A stretch of DNA of 64,000 nt from Crateriforma conspicua (GTDB lineage Bacteria > Planctomycetota > Planctomycetia > Pirellulales > Pirellulaceae): the NCBI RefSeq assembly GCF_007752935.1, contig NZ_CP036319.1:1612001-1676000 (forward strand). The letters run 5' to 3'. The notes below the pieces were generated by a model, which did no database searches, was not told the origin of the DNA, and saw only the letters and a program-made list of their open reading frames with translations. The number at the start of each line of letters is the position of its first letter. The stretch's first letter is position 1. This document shows, in pieces, positions 19,921 to 27,925 of the stretch. The position numbers were made by a program, and so were the translations under genes.

Positions 19921-20802
19921 TCAGGCCGCGATGGTGCGGAGGGTGGCCAAGAATTGGTCGATCGATTGGACCCGCTTTTCGACGCTGGGCTGCAAGGCGT
20001 GCATGATCAGACGTGCCAGCTTGGGGTCCAGGTCGGGGGCCCGTTCCAGGATCGGTGTGGGTTCGGTCGTGTCGTGCTGCAGTGCCGCTTTGCCTGTGAC
20101 GACTTCGCCCTGCCAGGGATGCTGCATTGTGCACAGACAGTAACACGTCACGCCCAGCGAAAAGATGTCGACCCGCTTATCCGTCGGCCGACGCCGCACG
20201 ATTTCTGGCGACATGTACAACGGCGTCCCCGTCCGGTTTCCCGGTGCCATGAAGGGCGGCGTTGCGGGGACCGTCAAGCCAAAATCGATCAGCTTCAGCC
20301 CGCTCATGTCGGGCAAGCAGATGTAATTCCGCGGACAGATGTCTCGGTGAATATATCCCTGGTCGTGGACGTATTTCAGCGATTCGGCCATGTCACGAAT
20401 TAACGTCGTTTCGATGCCGGCGATCAGATGTCGCTGCTTTTTGACAATGATCTGTTGCAGGCTCGGCCCCTCGATGTACTCCATGATGATCACCGGTTGC
20501 CCCTTGGGCGTGACGCCGGCTTCATACGTTTCGACGATCTTGGGATGGTGCATCGAAAGAGCGATTTCGGCTTCGCCGGGCTTCTTCAGGCCCTTGAACC
20601 GAGCCTCGAATTGCTCGTGCTTTTCGATGTCCAGCAATTTGACGCCGACCAAGCGATCGGTTTTATGGTCTTTGGCGACGTAGAAGGAACTCATCGTGCC
20701 CACGGCACTGGTCCGCATCCGTTCGTAACGGGTGTCGACGTCGATGACCTGGTGCTTTTGAGAGGAACCGAAAGCGTTCCGGATGGAATCAAACAGACCC
20801 AT
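19921..20802 (-). CDS. Soluble Ser/Thr protein kinase with altered catalytic loop
   Basis: This 293-residue protein is little more than a Hanks-type kinase domain with no membrane segment. Lys55 (VGVKLLD) is the ATP-anchoring residue, DFG is at 173-175 and SPE replaces APE at 198-200. Two features are unusual: the glycine-rich loop is degenerate (AVGTMSSFYVAK), and the catalytic loop reads HRDICPRN (152-159), with Cys where the usual Lys sits. It may be weakly active or a pseudokinase. It lies downstream of accD on the same strand with a 51-base gap, so they may be co-transcribed. Confidence 0.82.
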   Translation of the reverse strand: MGLFDSIRNAFGSSQKHQVIDVDTRYERMRTSAVGTMSSFYVAKDHKTDRLVGVKLLDIEKHEQFEARFKGLKKPGEAEIALSMHHPKIVETYEAGVTPKGQPVIIMEYIEGPSLQQIIVKKQRHLIAGIETTLIRDMAESLKYVHDQGYIHRDICPRNYICLPDMSGLKLIDFGLTVPATPPFMAPGNRTGTPLYMSPEIVRRRPTDKRVDIFSLGVTCYCLCTMQHPWQGEVVTGKAALQHDTTEPTPILERAPDLDPKLARLIMHALQPSVEKRVQSIDQFLATLRTIAA

Positions 20803-20853
20803 AGCGTTGATTCTGGTGCCAAGAATGGATTCGGATCATCAGTCGCGGCCAGC

Positions 20854-21729
20854 CTACTTGCCGCAGTAGTCGATCGCCCGCGCGATTTCCGTTTTCAGGT
20901 TCTTTCGTTCGACGATACGGTCGACGTAGCCGTGTTCCAGCAAGAATTCGCTGGTCTGAAATCCCGCAGGAAGTTCGATCCCGATCGTCGCCTTGATCGT
21001 TCGCGGCCCGGCGAATCCGATCAACGCTTTGGGTTCGGCGAACACCAAATCGCCCAGCGACGCAAAGCTGGCCGCCACGCCGCCCATCGTTGGGTTTGTC
21101 AGGACGCTGATAAACAGCCCGCCGGCTTCGTCGTACTTGGCCAGGGCCGCGGTGACCTTGGCCATCTGCATCAAAGACAGGATGCCTTCGTGCATTCGAG
21201 CACCACCACCGGAACCGCTGACGATGATCAGGGGCAGGTTGTGGGCAGTGGCGTGTTCGACCAGGCGGGCCAGTCGCTCGCCGACCGCACTGCCCATGCT
21301 GCCCATGATGAATGCGCTGTCGGTCACGGCAAACGCGACGCGTCGTGCCCGGACCATGCCCGTGCCTGTGACCACCGCATCGGACAGCCCGGTTCGTTTC
21401 TGTTCGCTGACCAGCCGGTCGGCATAGGGACGGCGATCGGCGAATTGCAGCGGGTCGACCGATCGAACTTGGTCGTTCATCGGCTCGAACGTGCCTTCGT
21501 CCAGCACTTGTTCGATTCGTTCGCTGGCGGACACATAGAAGTGGTGTTCGCATTTCGGGCAGACGTTCTGCCGTTGTTGGATTTCCTTTTTATAGATCGA
21601 TCCTCCGCACCCCGGGCACTTCAGCCAAAGGCCTTCCGGGACGCCTCGTTTTCGCGGCATGCTGGGCGGATCGACGGACGCGTCAGGCGTTCGGGGCGTC
21701 GAAGACAAATTCGGACTCGCTGTGGCCAT
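20854..21729 (-). CDS. accD: Acetyl-CoA carboxylase carboxyltransferase subunit beta
   Basis: This is the beta subunit of the carboxyltransferase that moves CO2 from biotin to acetyl-CoA at the start of fatty acid synthesis. The zinc ribbon CPGC-x15-CPKC lies near residues 38-60, followed by the crotonase-like fold with [24 protein letters not shown] and GFAGPRTIK. Length (291 aa) is normal. ATG 21729 is used; GTG 21735 would add two residues. An accA partner is not in the window. The Ser/Thr kinase downstream may share the transcript. Confidence 0.95.
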   Translation of the reverse strand: MATASPNLSSTPRTPDASVDPPSMPRKRGVPEGLWLKCPGCGGSIYKKEIQQRQNVCPKCEHHFYVSASERIEQVLDEGTFEPMNDQVRSVDPLQFADRRPYADRLVSEQKRTGLSDAVVTGTGMVRARRVAFAVTDSAFIMGSMGSAVGERLARLVEHATAHNLPLIIVSGSGGGARMHEGILSLMQMAKVTAALAKYDEAGGLFISVLTNPTMGGVAASFASLGDLVFAEPKALIGFAGPRTIKATIGIELPAGFQTSEFLLEHGYVDRIVERKNLKTEIARAIDYCGK

Positions 21730-21971
21730 GGACACTCGGACGGATCGTTGGGAATCGACAAGTCAGCCACTTTAGCAAAGCATTTTCAAAAATGCTGCTG
21801 CAAATCGGGCTTCGCCCCGGCATCGGCCAGCGACTACCGTGGACCAGGCCTCGTCGGGCCGGCGTCAGGTCGAACCGGCTCCGGGGCATGCTAGACTGGT
21901 CGGTCGCGTTCGGCCGGGCCGTCGTGGCGGTGTTGCAAATTAGGTATTTCGCTGGGGCGACTGATAAGCCG

Positions 21972-22811
21972 ATGGATTTTCACTGTCTGGGGACCGCCGG
22001 GTATCACCCCAACCGGTCCCGGCATACGTCTTGTTACTGCGTGCCCCAGTGTGGATTGGTGTTGGATGCCGGCACGGGGCTGTTTCGGCTGACTGAATTG
22101 ATCGAGACGGATCACCTGGACATCTTGATCAGCCACGCCCATTTGGACCACATCGCCGGTCTGACTTTCTTGCTGGATGTTTTGCATTGTCGTTCCGTCG
22201 CCGGACGGCCGGTGGATCAGGTGCGTGTTTTCGGTGAAGCGGCCAAGCTGGACGCCATCCAGACGCATCTGTTCGCGGATTTGATTTTTCCCGCTCCCTT
22301 GGATGTTCAGTGGGTGACGATCGACGACACCCCCGAATTTTCTGCCGCCGGTGCGACGGTGTCTTGGCGTCGCCAGCCACATCCCGGCGGTTCGGTCGCC
22401 TATCGGCTGGACTGGCCGGCCGTCGCATCTTGCCAGGCCAAGCGTTTGGTCTATGCCACCGACACGTCGGGGCTGACCGACCCACAGGACATCACCTGGT
22501 TCGGTGGGGACGCCGATACAGCGGGTGGTATTGCGGCCAATGCGGGTTCCGGGGCAGCCGCATCGGTGCCGGATCTGATGGTTCACGAATGCTATTTTCG
22601 CGACACGCATCGCCAGTGGGCCGAGAAAACCGGACACAGTTGGACCAGCCGGATTGCCGAACTGGCCGCATTGATTCGTCCGCAACGGTTGCTGCTGACC
22701 CACATCAACCCGCTGGACGAAAGTGTCGATCCGGTGGACTCGGAGAAAATCCGGAAAACGTTTTATGGCGAACTGATGATCGCCCAAGACGGTCTGAAAG
22801 TGTCGTTCTAG
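21972..22811 (+). CDS. MBL-fold metallohydrolase (RNase Z-like group)
   Basis: From ATG 21972 this 279-residue protein begins with the MDFHCLGTAGYHPN strand typical of ribonuclease Z and related lactamase-fold hydrolases. The metal motif SHAHLDHIAG is at 54-63, VYATDTSG holds the bridging Asp, and LLLTHINP gives the last His. The exosite arm of true RNase Z is not obvious, so it is called only at superfamily level. The frame is open upstream to 21792, but that part is Arg-rich without family resemblance. It lies just before the tRNA cluster. Confidence 0.78.
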   Translation: MDFHCLGTAGYHPNRSRHTSCYCVPQCGLVLDAGTGLFRLTELIETDHLDILISHAHLDHIAGLTFLLDVLHCRSVAGRPVDQVRVFGEAAKLDAIQTHLFADLIFPAPLDVQWVTIDDTPEFSAAGATVSWRRQPHPGGSVAYRLDWPAVASCQAKRLVYATDTSGLTDPQDITWFGGDADTAGGIAANAGSGAAASVPDLMVHECYFRDTHRQWAEKTGHSWTSRIAELAALIRPQRLLLTHINPLDESVDPVDSEKIRKTFYGELMIAQDGLKVSF

Positions 22812-22876
22812 AACCGGGGGCGAAATATTCGCCCAAAAAACCAACCGGAATTGAAGTCACAGGGGCCAATTCCGTC

Positions 22877-22904
22877 TTGTCGCCTCGGGCCGGATCGCTA
22901 CACT
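22877..22904 (+). promoter_or_regulatory. Putative promoter of the tRNA-tuf cluster
   Basis: TTGTCG (22877-22882) and TACACT (22899-22904) are separated by 16 bases and end 16 bases before tRNA-Thr. Both match the sigma-70 consensus well enough to suggest the main promoter of the stable-RNA operon. Confidence 0.45.
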
Positions 22905-22920
22905 CTGCCCTTTCTACAAG

Positions 22921-22993
22921 GCCAGCGTAGCTCAGTTGGCAGAGCAGCTGATTTGTAATCAGCCGGTCGTGGGTTCGAATCCCTCCGCTGGCT
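22921..22993 (+). tRNA. tRNA-Thr (UGU anticodon)
   Basis: Acceptor arms GCCAGCG and CGCTGGC pair perfectly. The anticodon loop TTTGTAA gives TGT, for ACA codons, and the T loop is GTTCGAAT. It is 73 bases long with no encoded CCA. Confidence 0.95.
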
Positions 22994-23173
22994 CTACAAC
23001 AACGACAGACGCTGGTGGCCGCTGGCCCGGCCTTTGCGCCACGGCAACGTGCGTGCAATTCGGCTCTGGCTGGTTGTAGGCCAAAGAAAAGACGTTGGAA
23101 ACAAGAACAGAAAAGATACGGATTAAGACGGGTAGCAACCGAGAAGAAACAATCAATTCGATTTGAACAATTC

Positions 23174-23255
23174 GGGGGTTTGTCCGAGTGGTTAAAGGAG
23201 ACGGACTGTAAATCCGTTGGCTATGCCTACGCAGGTTCGAATCCTGCAGCCCCCA
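23174..23255 (+). tRNA. tRNA-Tyr (GUA anticodon)
   Basis: This class II tRNA is 82 bases long with a long variable arm. GGGGGTT pairs with AGCCCCC, and the anticodon loop CTGTAAA gives GTA. The T stem GCAGG/CCTGC encloses TTCGAAT. Confidence 0.95.
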
Positions 23256-23372
23256 CTGAATGAGCCCGTCGGTGATTGCGTCGTCTGTCGTGTCGATTTC
23301 TTCGATGCCGGTTGATGCCCAGCGACGGGGGCAAGTGGCCCAGGCCGGTTGTCCGGCTTGTGGTTGCAAATC

Positions 23373-23443
23373 GCGGGTGTAGCACAATGGTAGTGCAGCA
23401 GCCTTCCAAGCTGAATACGAGGGTTCGATTCCCTTCACCCGCT
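23373..23443 (+). tRNA. tRNA-Gly (UCC anticodon)
   Basis: GCGGGTG pairs with CACCCGC. The anticodon loop CTTCCAA gives TCC. Length is 71 bases. Confidence 0.95.
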
Positions 23444-23582
23444 TTGGCCCAGGTGTATTTCGATCGATCGGTTCCGCCGATTCGCCCACCGGACGTCCGA
23501 GGTTATTTGCTTTGGCGGTTCGGTTTGCAGGGCGGGGGTTGGCGGAGTCGCGCGAGCGGCGGTGCATCGAACGCCGAAACAT

Positions 23583-23654
23583 GCTGCTGTAGCTCAGGGG
23601 TAGAGCGCCTCCTTGGTAAGGATGAGGTCATGGGTTCAAATCCCATCAGCAGCT
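23583..23654 (+). tRNA. tRNA-Thr (GGU anticodon)
   Basis: GCTGCTG pairs with CAGCAGC. The anticodon loop TTGGTAA gives GGT, for ACC/ACU codons. It is 72 bases long and is the last tRNA before tuf. Confidence 0.95.
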
Positions 23655-23904
23655 CTTGATGGTGACCGACCGGGTCACGGCGGAACTGGCTTTGATAGGC
23701 CGGTGCCGCTGTCGACGCGCCGTCGCCGGATGTACGTTTTGTTTCGTTTCGACAGAGATAGACAGAATTAAAGCGGTCTCGCACGGCCGAACGTTTGCTG
23801 ACGACCCCGTGGGTGTGAACACGGACAGCATTCGGGAGGATTACCACTGAGCGTATCTCGGCGGTGATAGTGGTGTGAACGATCGTGATCGCAGGTGAAC
23901 CAGA

Positions 23905-25101
23905 ATGGCTAAGGACAAATTCGAAAGGACCAAACCCCACGTTAACGTTGGGACGATTGGCCACATTGACCACGGTAAAACGACGACGACTGGCGCCATT
24001 CTCGCCGTCCAAGCCGCCAAGGGCTTGGCCGAAGCGAAAGGCTATTCGGATATCGCCAAGGGCGGTACCGTTCGTGACGCGACCAAGACGGTGACCATCG
24101 CGGTTGCTCACGTCGAATACGAGACCGACAAGCGTCACTACGCTCACATTGACTGCCCCGGCCACGCCGACTTCGTCAAGAACATGATCACCGGTGCCGC
24201 CCAAATGGACGGTGCCATCCTGGTCGTGTCGGCCGCCGACGGCCCGATGCCGCAAACCAAGGAACACGTGCTGTTGGCCCGTCAGGTCGACGTGCCCTAC
24301 ATCGTGGTGTTCTTGAACAAGTGCGACTTGGTCGACGACGAAGAGTTGTTGGAACTGGTCGAACTGGAAGTCCGCGAACTGCTGACCAAGTACAAGTTCC
24401 CCGGCGACGATGTCCCGGTCGTGCGTGGTTCGGCTCTGCCGGCTTACAACAAGCCCGACGATCCGGAAGCCAGCAAGTGCATCAGCGAACTGATGGACGC
24501 CCTGGATGAATTCATCCCGGAACCGGCTCGCGAAGAAGACAAGCCGTTCCTGATGGCCATCGAAGACGTCTTCTCGATCGAAGGTCGTGGTACGGTTGCT
24601 ACCGGCCGGATCGAACGCGGCGTAATTAAGGTCGGCGAGGAAGTCAGCATCATCGGTCTGACCGAAGAGCCCACCAAGACGACCTGCACCGGCGTCGAAA
24701 TGTTCCGCAAGGAAATGGAAGAAGGCCGCGCCGGCGACAACGTCGGGTGCCTGCTGCGTGGTGTGAAGCGTGAAGAAATCCAGCGTGGTCAGGTCTTGGC
24801 CAAGCCGGGCAGCATCACCCCGCACACCAAGTTCGAAGCCGAAGTTTATTGCTTGAGCAAGGACGAAGGTGGACGTCACACCCCGTTCTTCAGCGGTTAC
24901 CGCCCGCAGTTCTACTTCCGTACGACCGATGTCACCGGAACGGCCAACTTGGTCGACGCCGAAATGTGCATGCCCGGTGACAACGTCAAGGTCACCGTCG
25001 AATTGCACAAGCCGATCGCCATGGACGACGGTGTACGCTTCGCGATTCGCGAAGGCGGCCGTACCGTCGGTAGTGGTGTCGTGACCAAGATCGTCGAGTA
25101 G
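23905..25101 (+). CDS. tuf: Elongation factor Tu
   Basis: EF-Tu delivers aminoacyl-tRNA to the ribosome. The 398-residue protein has GHIDHGKTT (G1), DCPGHADF (switch II), NKCDLVDD (G4) and SALP (G5), then beta-barrel domains II and III ending VVTKIVE. AGGTGA lies just upstream of ATG 23905. It sits between tRNA-Thr and tRNA-Trp as in the classic thrU-tyrU-glyT-thrT-tufB arrangement and is probably co-transcribed with the tRNAs. It has its own terminator at 25166. Confidence 0.98.
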   Translation: MAKDKFERTKPHVNVGTIGHIDHGKTTTTGAILAVQAAKGLAEAKGYSDIAKGGTVRDATKTVTIAVAHVEYETDKRHYAHIDCPGHADFVKNMITGAAQMDGAILVVSAADGPMPQTKEHVLLARQVDVPYIVVFLNKCDLVDDEELLELVELEVRELLTKYKFPGDDVPVVRGSALPAYNKPDDPEASKCISELMDALDEFIPEPAREEDKPFLMAIEDVFSIEGRGTVATGRIERGVIKVGEEVSIIGLTEEPTKTTCTGVEMFRKEMEEGRAGDNVGCLLRGVKREEIQRGQVLAKPGSITPHTKFEAEVYCLSKDEGGRHTPFFSGYRPQFYFRTTDVTGTANLVDAEMCMPGDNVKVTVELHKPIAMDDGVRFAIREGGRTVGSGVVTKIVE

Positions 25102-25165
25102 ATCGGGGCGTCGGAAGACAAGGCCGATCCCGGTAGCGCTTCCGAAATCTTGATCCAACGGTTAA

Positions 25166-25204
25166 CCTTGGACGCCCGACATCCGATGGGCGTTCAAGGT
25201 TTTT
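25166..25204 (+). terminator. Rho-independent terminator after tuf
   Basis: CCTTGGACGCCC pairs over its whole length with GGGCGTTCAAGG, including one G-T pair, with a ten-base loop, and TTTTTG follows. It lies 64 bases after the tuf stop. Confidence 0.9.
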
Positions 25205-25327
25205 GCGATCCGCAATCCTGGCATTGCACGCGGGCGTTGGTCCAGTAATGGACGCACCGTCGCCAACAAACGGCCCACCGGCCGATCGAATCTGCTGCGG
25301 AATGCTGGCATTCCATCGGATTCACCC

Positions 25328-25401
25328 AGGGGTGTAGCTCAATTGGTTAGAGCACTGGTTTCCAAAACCAGCGGTTGAGAGTTCGAGTCCCTCCGCCCCT
25401 G
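25328..25401 (+). tRNA. tRNA-Trp (CCA anticodon)
   Basis: AGGGGTG pairs with CGCCCCT with one T-G pair. The anticodon loop TTTCCAAAA contains CCA, and the discriminator base is G. The T stem GAGAG/CCCTC has one A-C mismatch, which is unusual but does not abolish the fold. Its place just before secE is common in bacteria. Confidence 0.92.
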
Positions 25402-25805
25402 CTAATACGTGCCGGCGTCTGTTCCCTCGGTTCCAGACGTTCGGTGCCCACCCGTCGCCCGACTTGGCGGTCTGCGTTTTTTGCAGCCCGTCGATGCGAA
25501 GGTCGGTCCGGTTATGGTTCCGGTCCGGTTTTCGTCCGTGCGGTATGCGGGACCAGGGTTCGTGCGGTGCACCCCGCATGCGAGCCCACCACTAGCATCA
25601 ATCACATTTACGAAGATGGACGACGCGATCGGTTCGTGTCATCCAGTGCCGAAACCCTGACCGTTCGTCGCCACACAAGAATCGTCGCCAAGTCGAAACA
25701 TTTTCGTCGTCAGCAAGGATTTTGGTCGTCAGCAAGGACGCGTCCGGCGATTCGGACCCACCATCGCCACATCACTACGCAACGGCTTTCCCAGGGAGCG
25801 GATGC
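25402..25805. other. intergenic region between tRNA-Trp and secE
   Basis: About 400 bases without a supported gene. Several overlapping frames are open on both strands, but they are Arg/Pro-rich and lack start signals. The 3' part must hold the leader of secE. No terminator was found right after tRNA-Trp, so read-through is possible. Confidence 0.4.
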
Positions 25806-26249
25806 ATGTCCCGCGATATCGCCCAAGCCAATAACAGTCCTCTGATCAGCGAACTGTTCCAGGCGTCGGTTTACAAGCCCACGCAAGGACGGATCGTCCG
25901 CCAAGCGACCGCGCTGGCGATCTGGGTGATCGTCGGGCTGGGAGCCTGGCAATTGAATTCGACGATGAAGTCGATGATGACGGCCGGGTCTTACTGGCCC
26001 ACCGTTGTCCCGGGGGTGGTTTTGGTTGCCGGCCTGTGGTTCGGTTTTCGCCTGGTGAACTGGCCCCGTTTCGCTGACTTTTTGATCGCCGTCGAAGCGG
26101 AGATGAACAAGGTCAGTTGGCCCAGCAAGGACGAACTGATCCGCGCGTCGATCGTGGTCATCTTTACGATCTTTTTCCTGGCCACCACGTTGTTCTTGTT
26201 CGACGTGCTTTGGCAGTGGTTCTTTAACGTTCTGGGCGTGACCAGCTGA
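25806..26249 (+). CDS. secE: Preprotein translocase subunit SecE
   Basis: This 147-residue protein is the SecE clamp of the SecYEG channel. The conserved core EMNKVSWPSKDELIRAS is followed by the last membrane helix. Two further hydrophobic helices lie before it (about residues 38-52 and 64-81), so it is a three-span form like that of enterobacteria rather than the single-span form. ATG 25806 is chosen because AGGGAG lies 8-12 bases upstream and the earlier in-frame start gives polar, unrelated residues. nusG follows after 75 bases. Confidence 0.92.
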   Translation: MSRDIAQANNSPLISELFQASVYKPTQGRIVRQATALAIWVIVGLGAWQLNSTMKSMMTAGSYWPTVVPGVVLVAGLWFGFRLVNWPRFADFLIAVEAEMNKVSWPSKDELIRASIVVIFTIFFLATTLFLFDVLWQWFFNVLGVTS

Positions 26250-26324
26250 TAATTACCGGGCTTTTGCAATCCCGGGCCCACCCAGGTCTTCTGAAATCAA
26301 ATTCCGTCTGTAATCTATTCCGGC

Positions 26325-27095
26325 ATGTCTGTCCCCCCAAACGAATCGTCCGACGACCAACCTCGCGACCTGAATGATCTGGTCGATCGCGTCGAAGACG
26401 ACGGCGCGGACCAGGCGACGCCGGAGGCTGATGCTCCGGTCGCCGATGCCGCAACGCCGGAACCTGCCGCGCCCGAATTGCCGCCGGCCGCACCACCCCC
26501 GCAAAAATCCGAAGCCGAAAAGAAGATCGAATCCCCGATCGGTGATGTCCAACCGTTGATGGATTGGTACATCTTGAAAGTCGCGTTCAATCGCGAAGAT
26601 TCGATTGCCGACGCGCTGCGAAAACGCGTCAAGATGGAAGGGATGGAAGAGTTCTTTGGCGACATCGTCGTACCCACCGAAGACGTGGCCACGTTCACCC
26701 GCGATGGCAAACGCCGAATTACCAAACGAAAGCTTCTGCCCGGCTACGTCATGGCCCACATGATCATCAACGATGACACGTGGTTCTTGGTGCGTGAGAC
26801 CGCCGGTATCAGCGATTTCACCGGCGCCGCCGGCAAGCCGATGCCGATGGAGCCGGAAGACGTTGAACGATTCATCAACCGTACGGCCGAGGAAGACGAA
26901 GAAGAACCGACCATCAAGACGTCGATTCCCTTCAAGGTCGGCGACCGAGTTCGCGTCAAGGAAGGCAACTTCGAGAATCAAGAAGGCGATGTCGATGGCG
27001 TGGACGAAGCCAACGGTCGCGTCACCGTGATCATCAATATTTTCGGACGCAGTGTTCCGATGGAACTGGATCACTGGCAGGTCGAACCGCTGTAA
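26325..27095 (+). CDS. nusG: Transcription termination/antitermination protein NusG
   Basis: NusG binds RNA polymerase and couples it to Rho or the ribosome. The NGN domain starts at about residue 78 (DWYILKVAFNREDS) and includes KLLPGYVMAHM. The KOW domain occupies the last 54 residues (FKVGDRVRVKEGNF, NIFGRSVPMELDHWQVE), with Asn where the usual GPF Pro sits. An acidic, Pro/Ala-rich extension of about 75 residues precedes NGN; ordinary NusG is about 180 residues, this one 256. The extension looks disordered. It sits in the normal place between secE and rplK. Confidence 0.93.
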   Translation: MSVPPNESSDDQPRDLNDLVDRVEDDGADQATPEADAPVADAATPEPAAPELPPAAPPPQKSEAEKKIESPIGDVQPLMDWYILKVAFNREDSIADALRKRVKMEGMEEFFGDIVVPTEDVATFTRDGKRRITKRKLLPGYVMAHMIINDDTWFLVRETAGISDFTGAAGKPMPMEPEDVERFINRTAEEDEEEPTIKTSIPFKVGDRVRVKEGNFENQEGDVDGVDEANGRVTVIINIFGRSVPMELDHWQVEPL

Positions 27096-27235
27096 GCAGC
27101 TGAGGCAAGTCGCGGGATGACCCGTGCGAAGCGGCCGTTTCCGCCGCCGGCAATCGTCGCAATCTTGCCCCGATAAACAACCATTACACTCGCAAATAGC
27201 CAATCATCAGTCACGACGCGAAGAGCTAACCAAAC

Positions 27236-27661
27236 ATGGCCAAACAAGTCACCGGTCAAGCCAAGTTCCAAGTCCCCGGCGGTCAAGCGACCCCCGCGCC
27301 GCCCGTCGGTACATCGTTGGGTAAGTTCGGCGTGAACTTGGGACAGTTCGTCCAACAGTTCAACGATCGTACCAAAGAGTATAACGGTACCCCGATCCCC
27401 GTGATCGTGACCGTGTACAACGACCGAAGCTTTGAATTCGTTACCAAAAGCCCGCCGGCCGCATCGCTGCTGAAGCAGGCCGCTGGAATCGCCAAGGGCA
27501 GTGGCGTCCCCAATAAGGACAAGGTCGCCAAGGTGACCCGTGCTCAGTGCGAAGAGATCGCCACCAAGAAGATGGCCGACTTGAACGCACGCAGCGTTGA
27601 TCATGCCGCACGGATGATCGAAGGCACCGCCCGCAGCATGGGCATCGAAGTCGAAGGCTGA
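27236..27661 (+). CDS. rplK: 50S ribosomal protein L11
   Basis: L11 forms the stalk base of the large subunit and contacts EF-G and EF-Tu. The 141-residue protein has the expected start ([23 protein letters not shown]) and C-terminal RNA-binding domain ([20 protein letters not shown]). Usually rplA follows directly, but here a terminator and an opposing gene follow. The leader between nusG and rplK is 140 bases long, so rplK may also have its own promoter. Confidence 0.97.
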   Translation: MAKQVTGQAKFQVPGGQATPAPPVGTSLGKFGVNLGQFVQQFNDRTKEYNGTPIPVIVTVYNDRSFEFVTKSPPAASLLKQAAGIAKGSGVPNKDKVAKVTRAQCEEIATKKMADLNARSVDHAARMIEGTARSMGIEVEG

Positions 27662-27854
27662 TGATCGGCCGGGGCGTCCAAGCGGCCCCGTGCTGATGGC
27701 TTCGCGCTGATGATGCACACCGGTTGCGTCACGTTCCGCACGGACAACACCACGTGTTGACGGGGCGAGCCCGTTGAATCTGGTGGCATTGAAACCAGGA
27801 TCATTGAAACCAGGGACATCGATCAACGTTTGCCTGCAAAGCAAACCAACATAG

Positions 27855-27887
27855 GCCCGCGTGATGACCGGTCGCGCGGGCGTTTTG
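27855..27887 (+). terminator. Terminator after rplK
   Basis: GCCCGCG pairs with CGCGGGC around a loop of about 13 bases, followed by GTTTTG. It closes the secE-nusG-rplK transcript 194 bases after rplK. Confidence 0.6.
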
Positions 27888-27925
27888 CTGCGCCACACCC
27901 GCGGAATTCTGTCGATGCCCGGCCG

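Noticed and set aside
20428-21894. Long plus-strand open frame opposite accD and the kinase gene
   Set aside because: It spans two conserved minus-strand genes and has Gln/His/Arg-rich shadow composition.
22818-22834. Hairpin GGGCGAA-ATA-TTCGCCC after the MBL-fold gene, followed by AAAAAA
   Set aside because: The A run is on the wrong side for an intrinsic terminator of the plus-strand gene, and no minus-strand gene ends here. It is a hairpin only.
23503-25158. Long minus-strand open frame opposite tuf
   Set aside because: It is antisense to a nearly invariant EF-Tu gene and runs through a tRNA gene.
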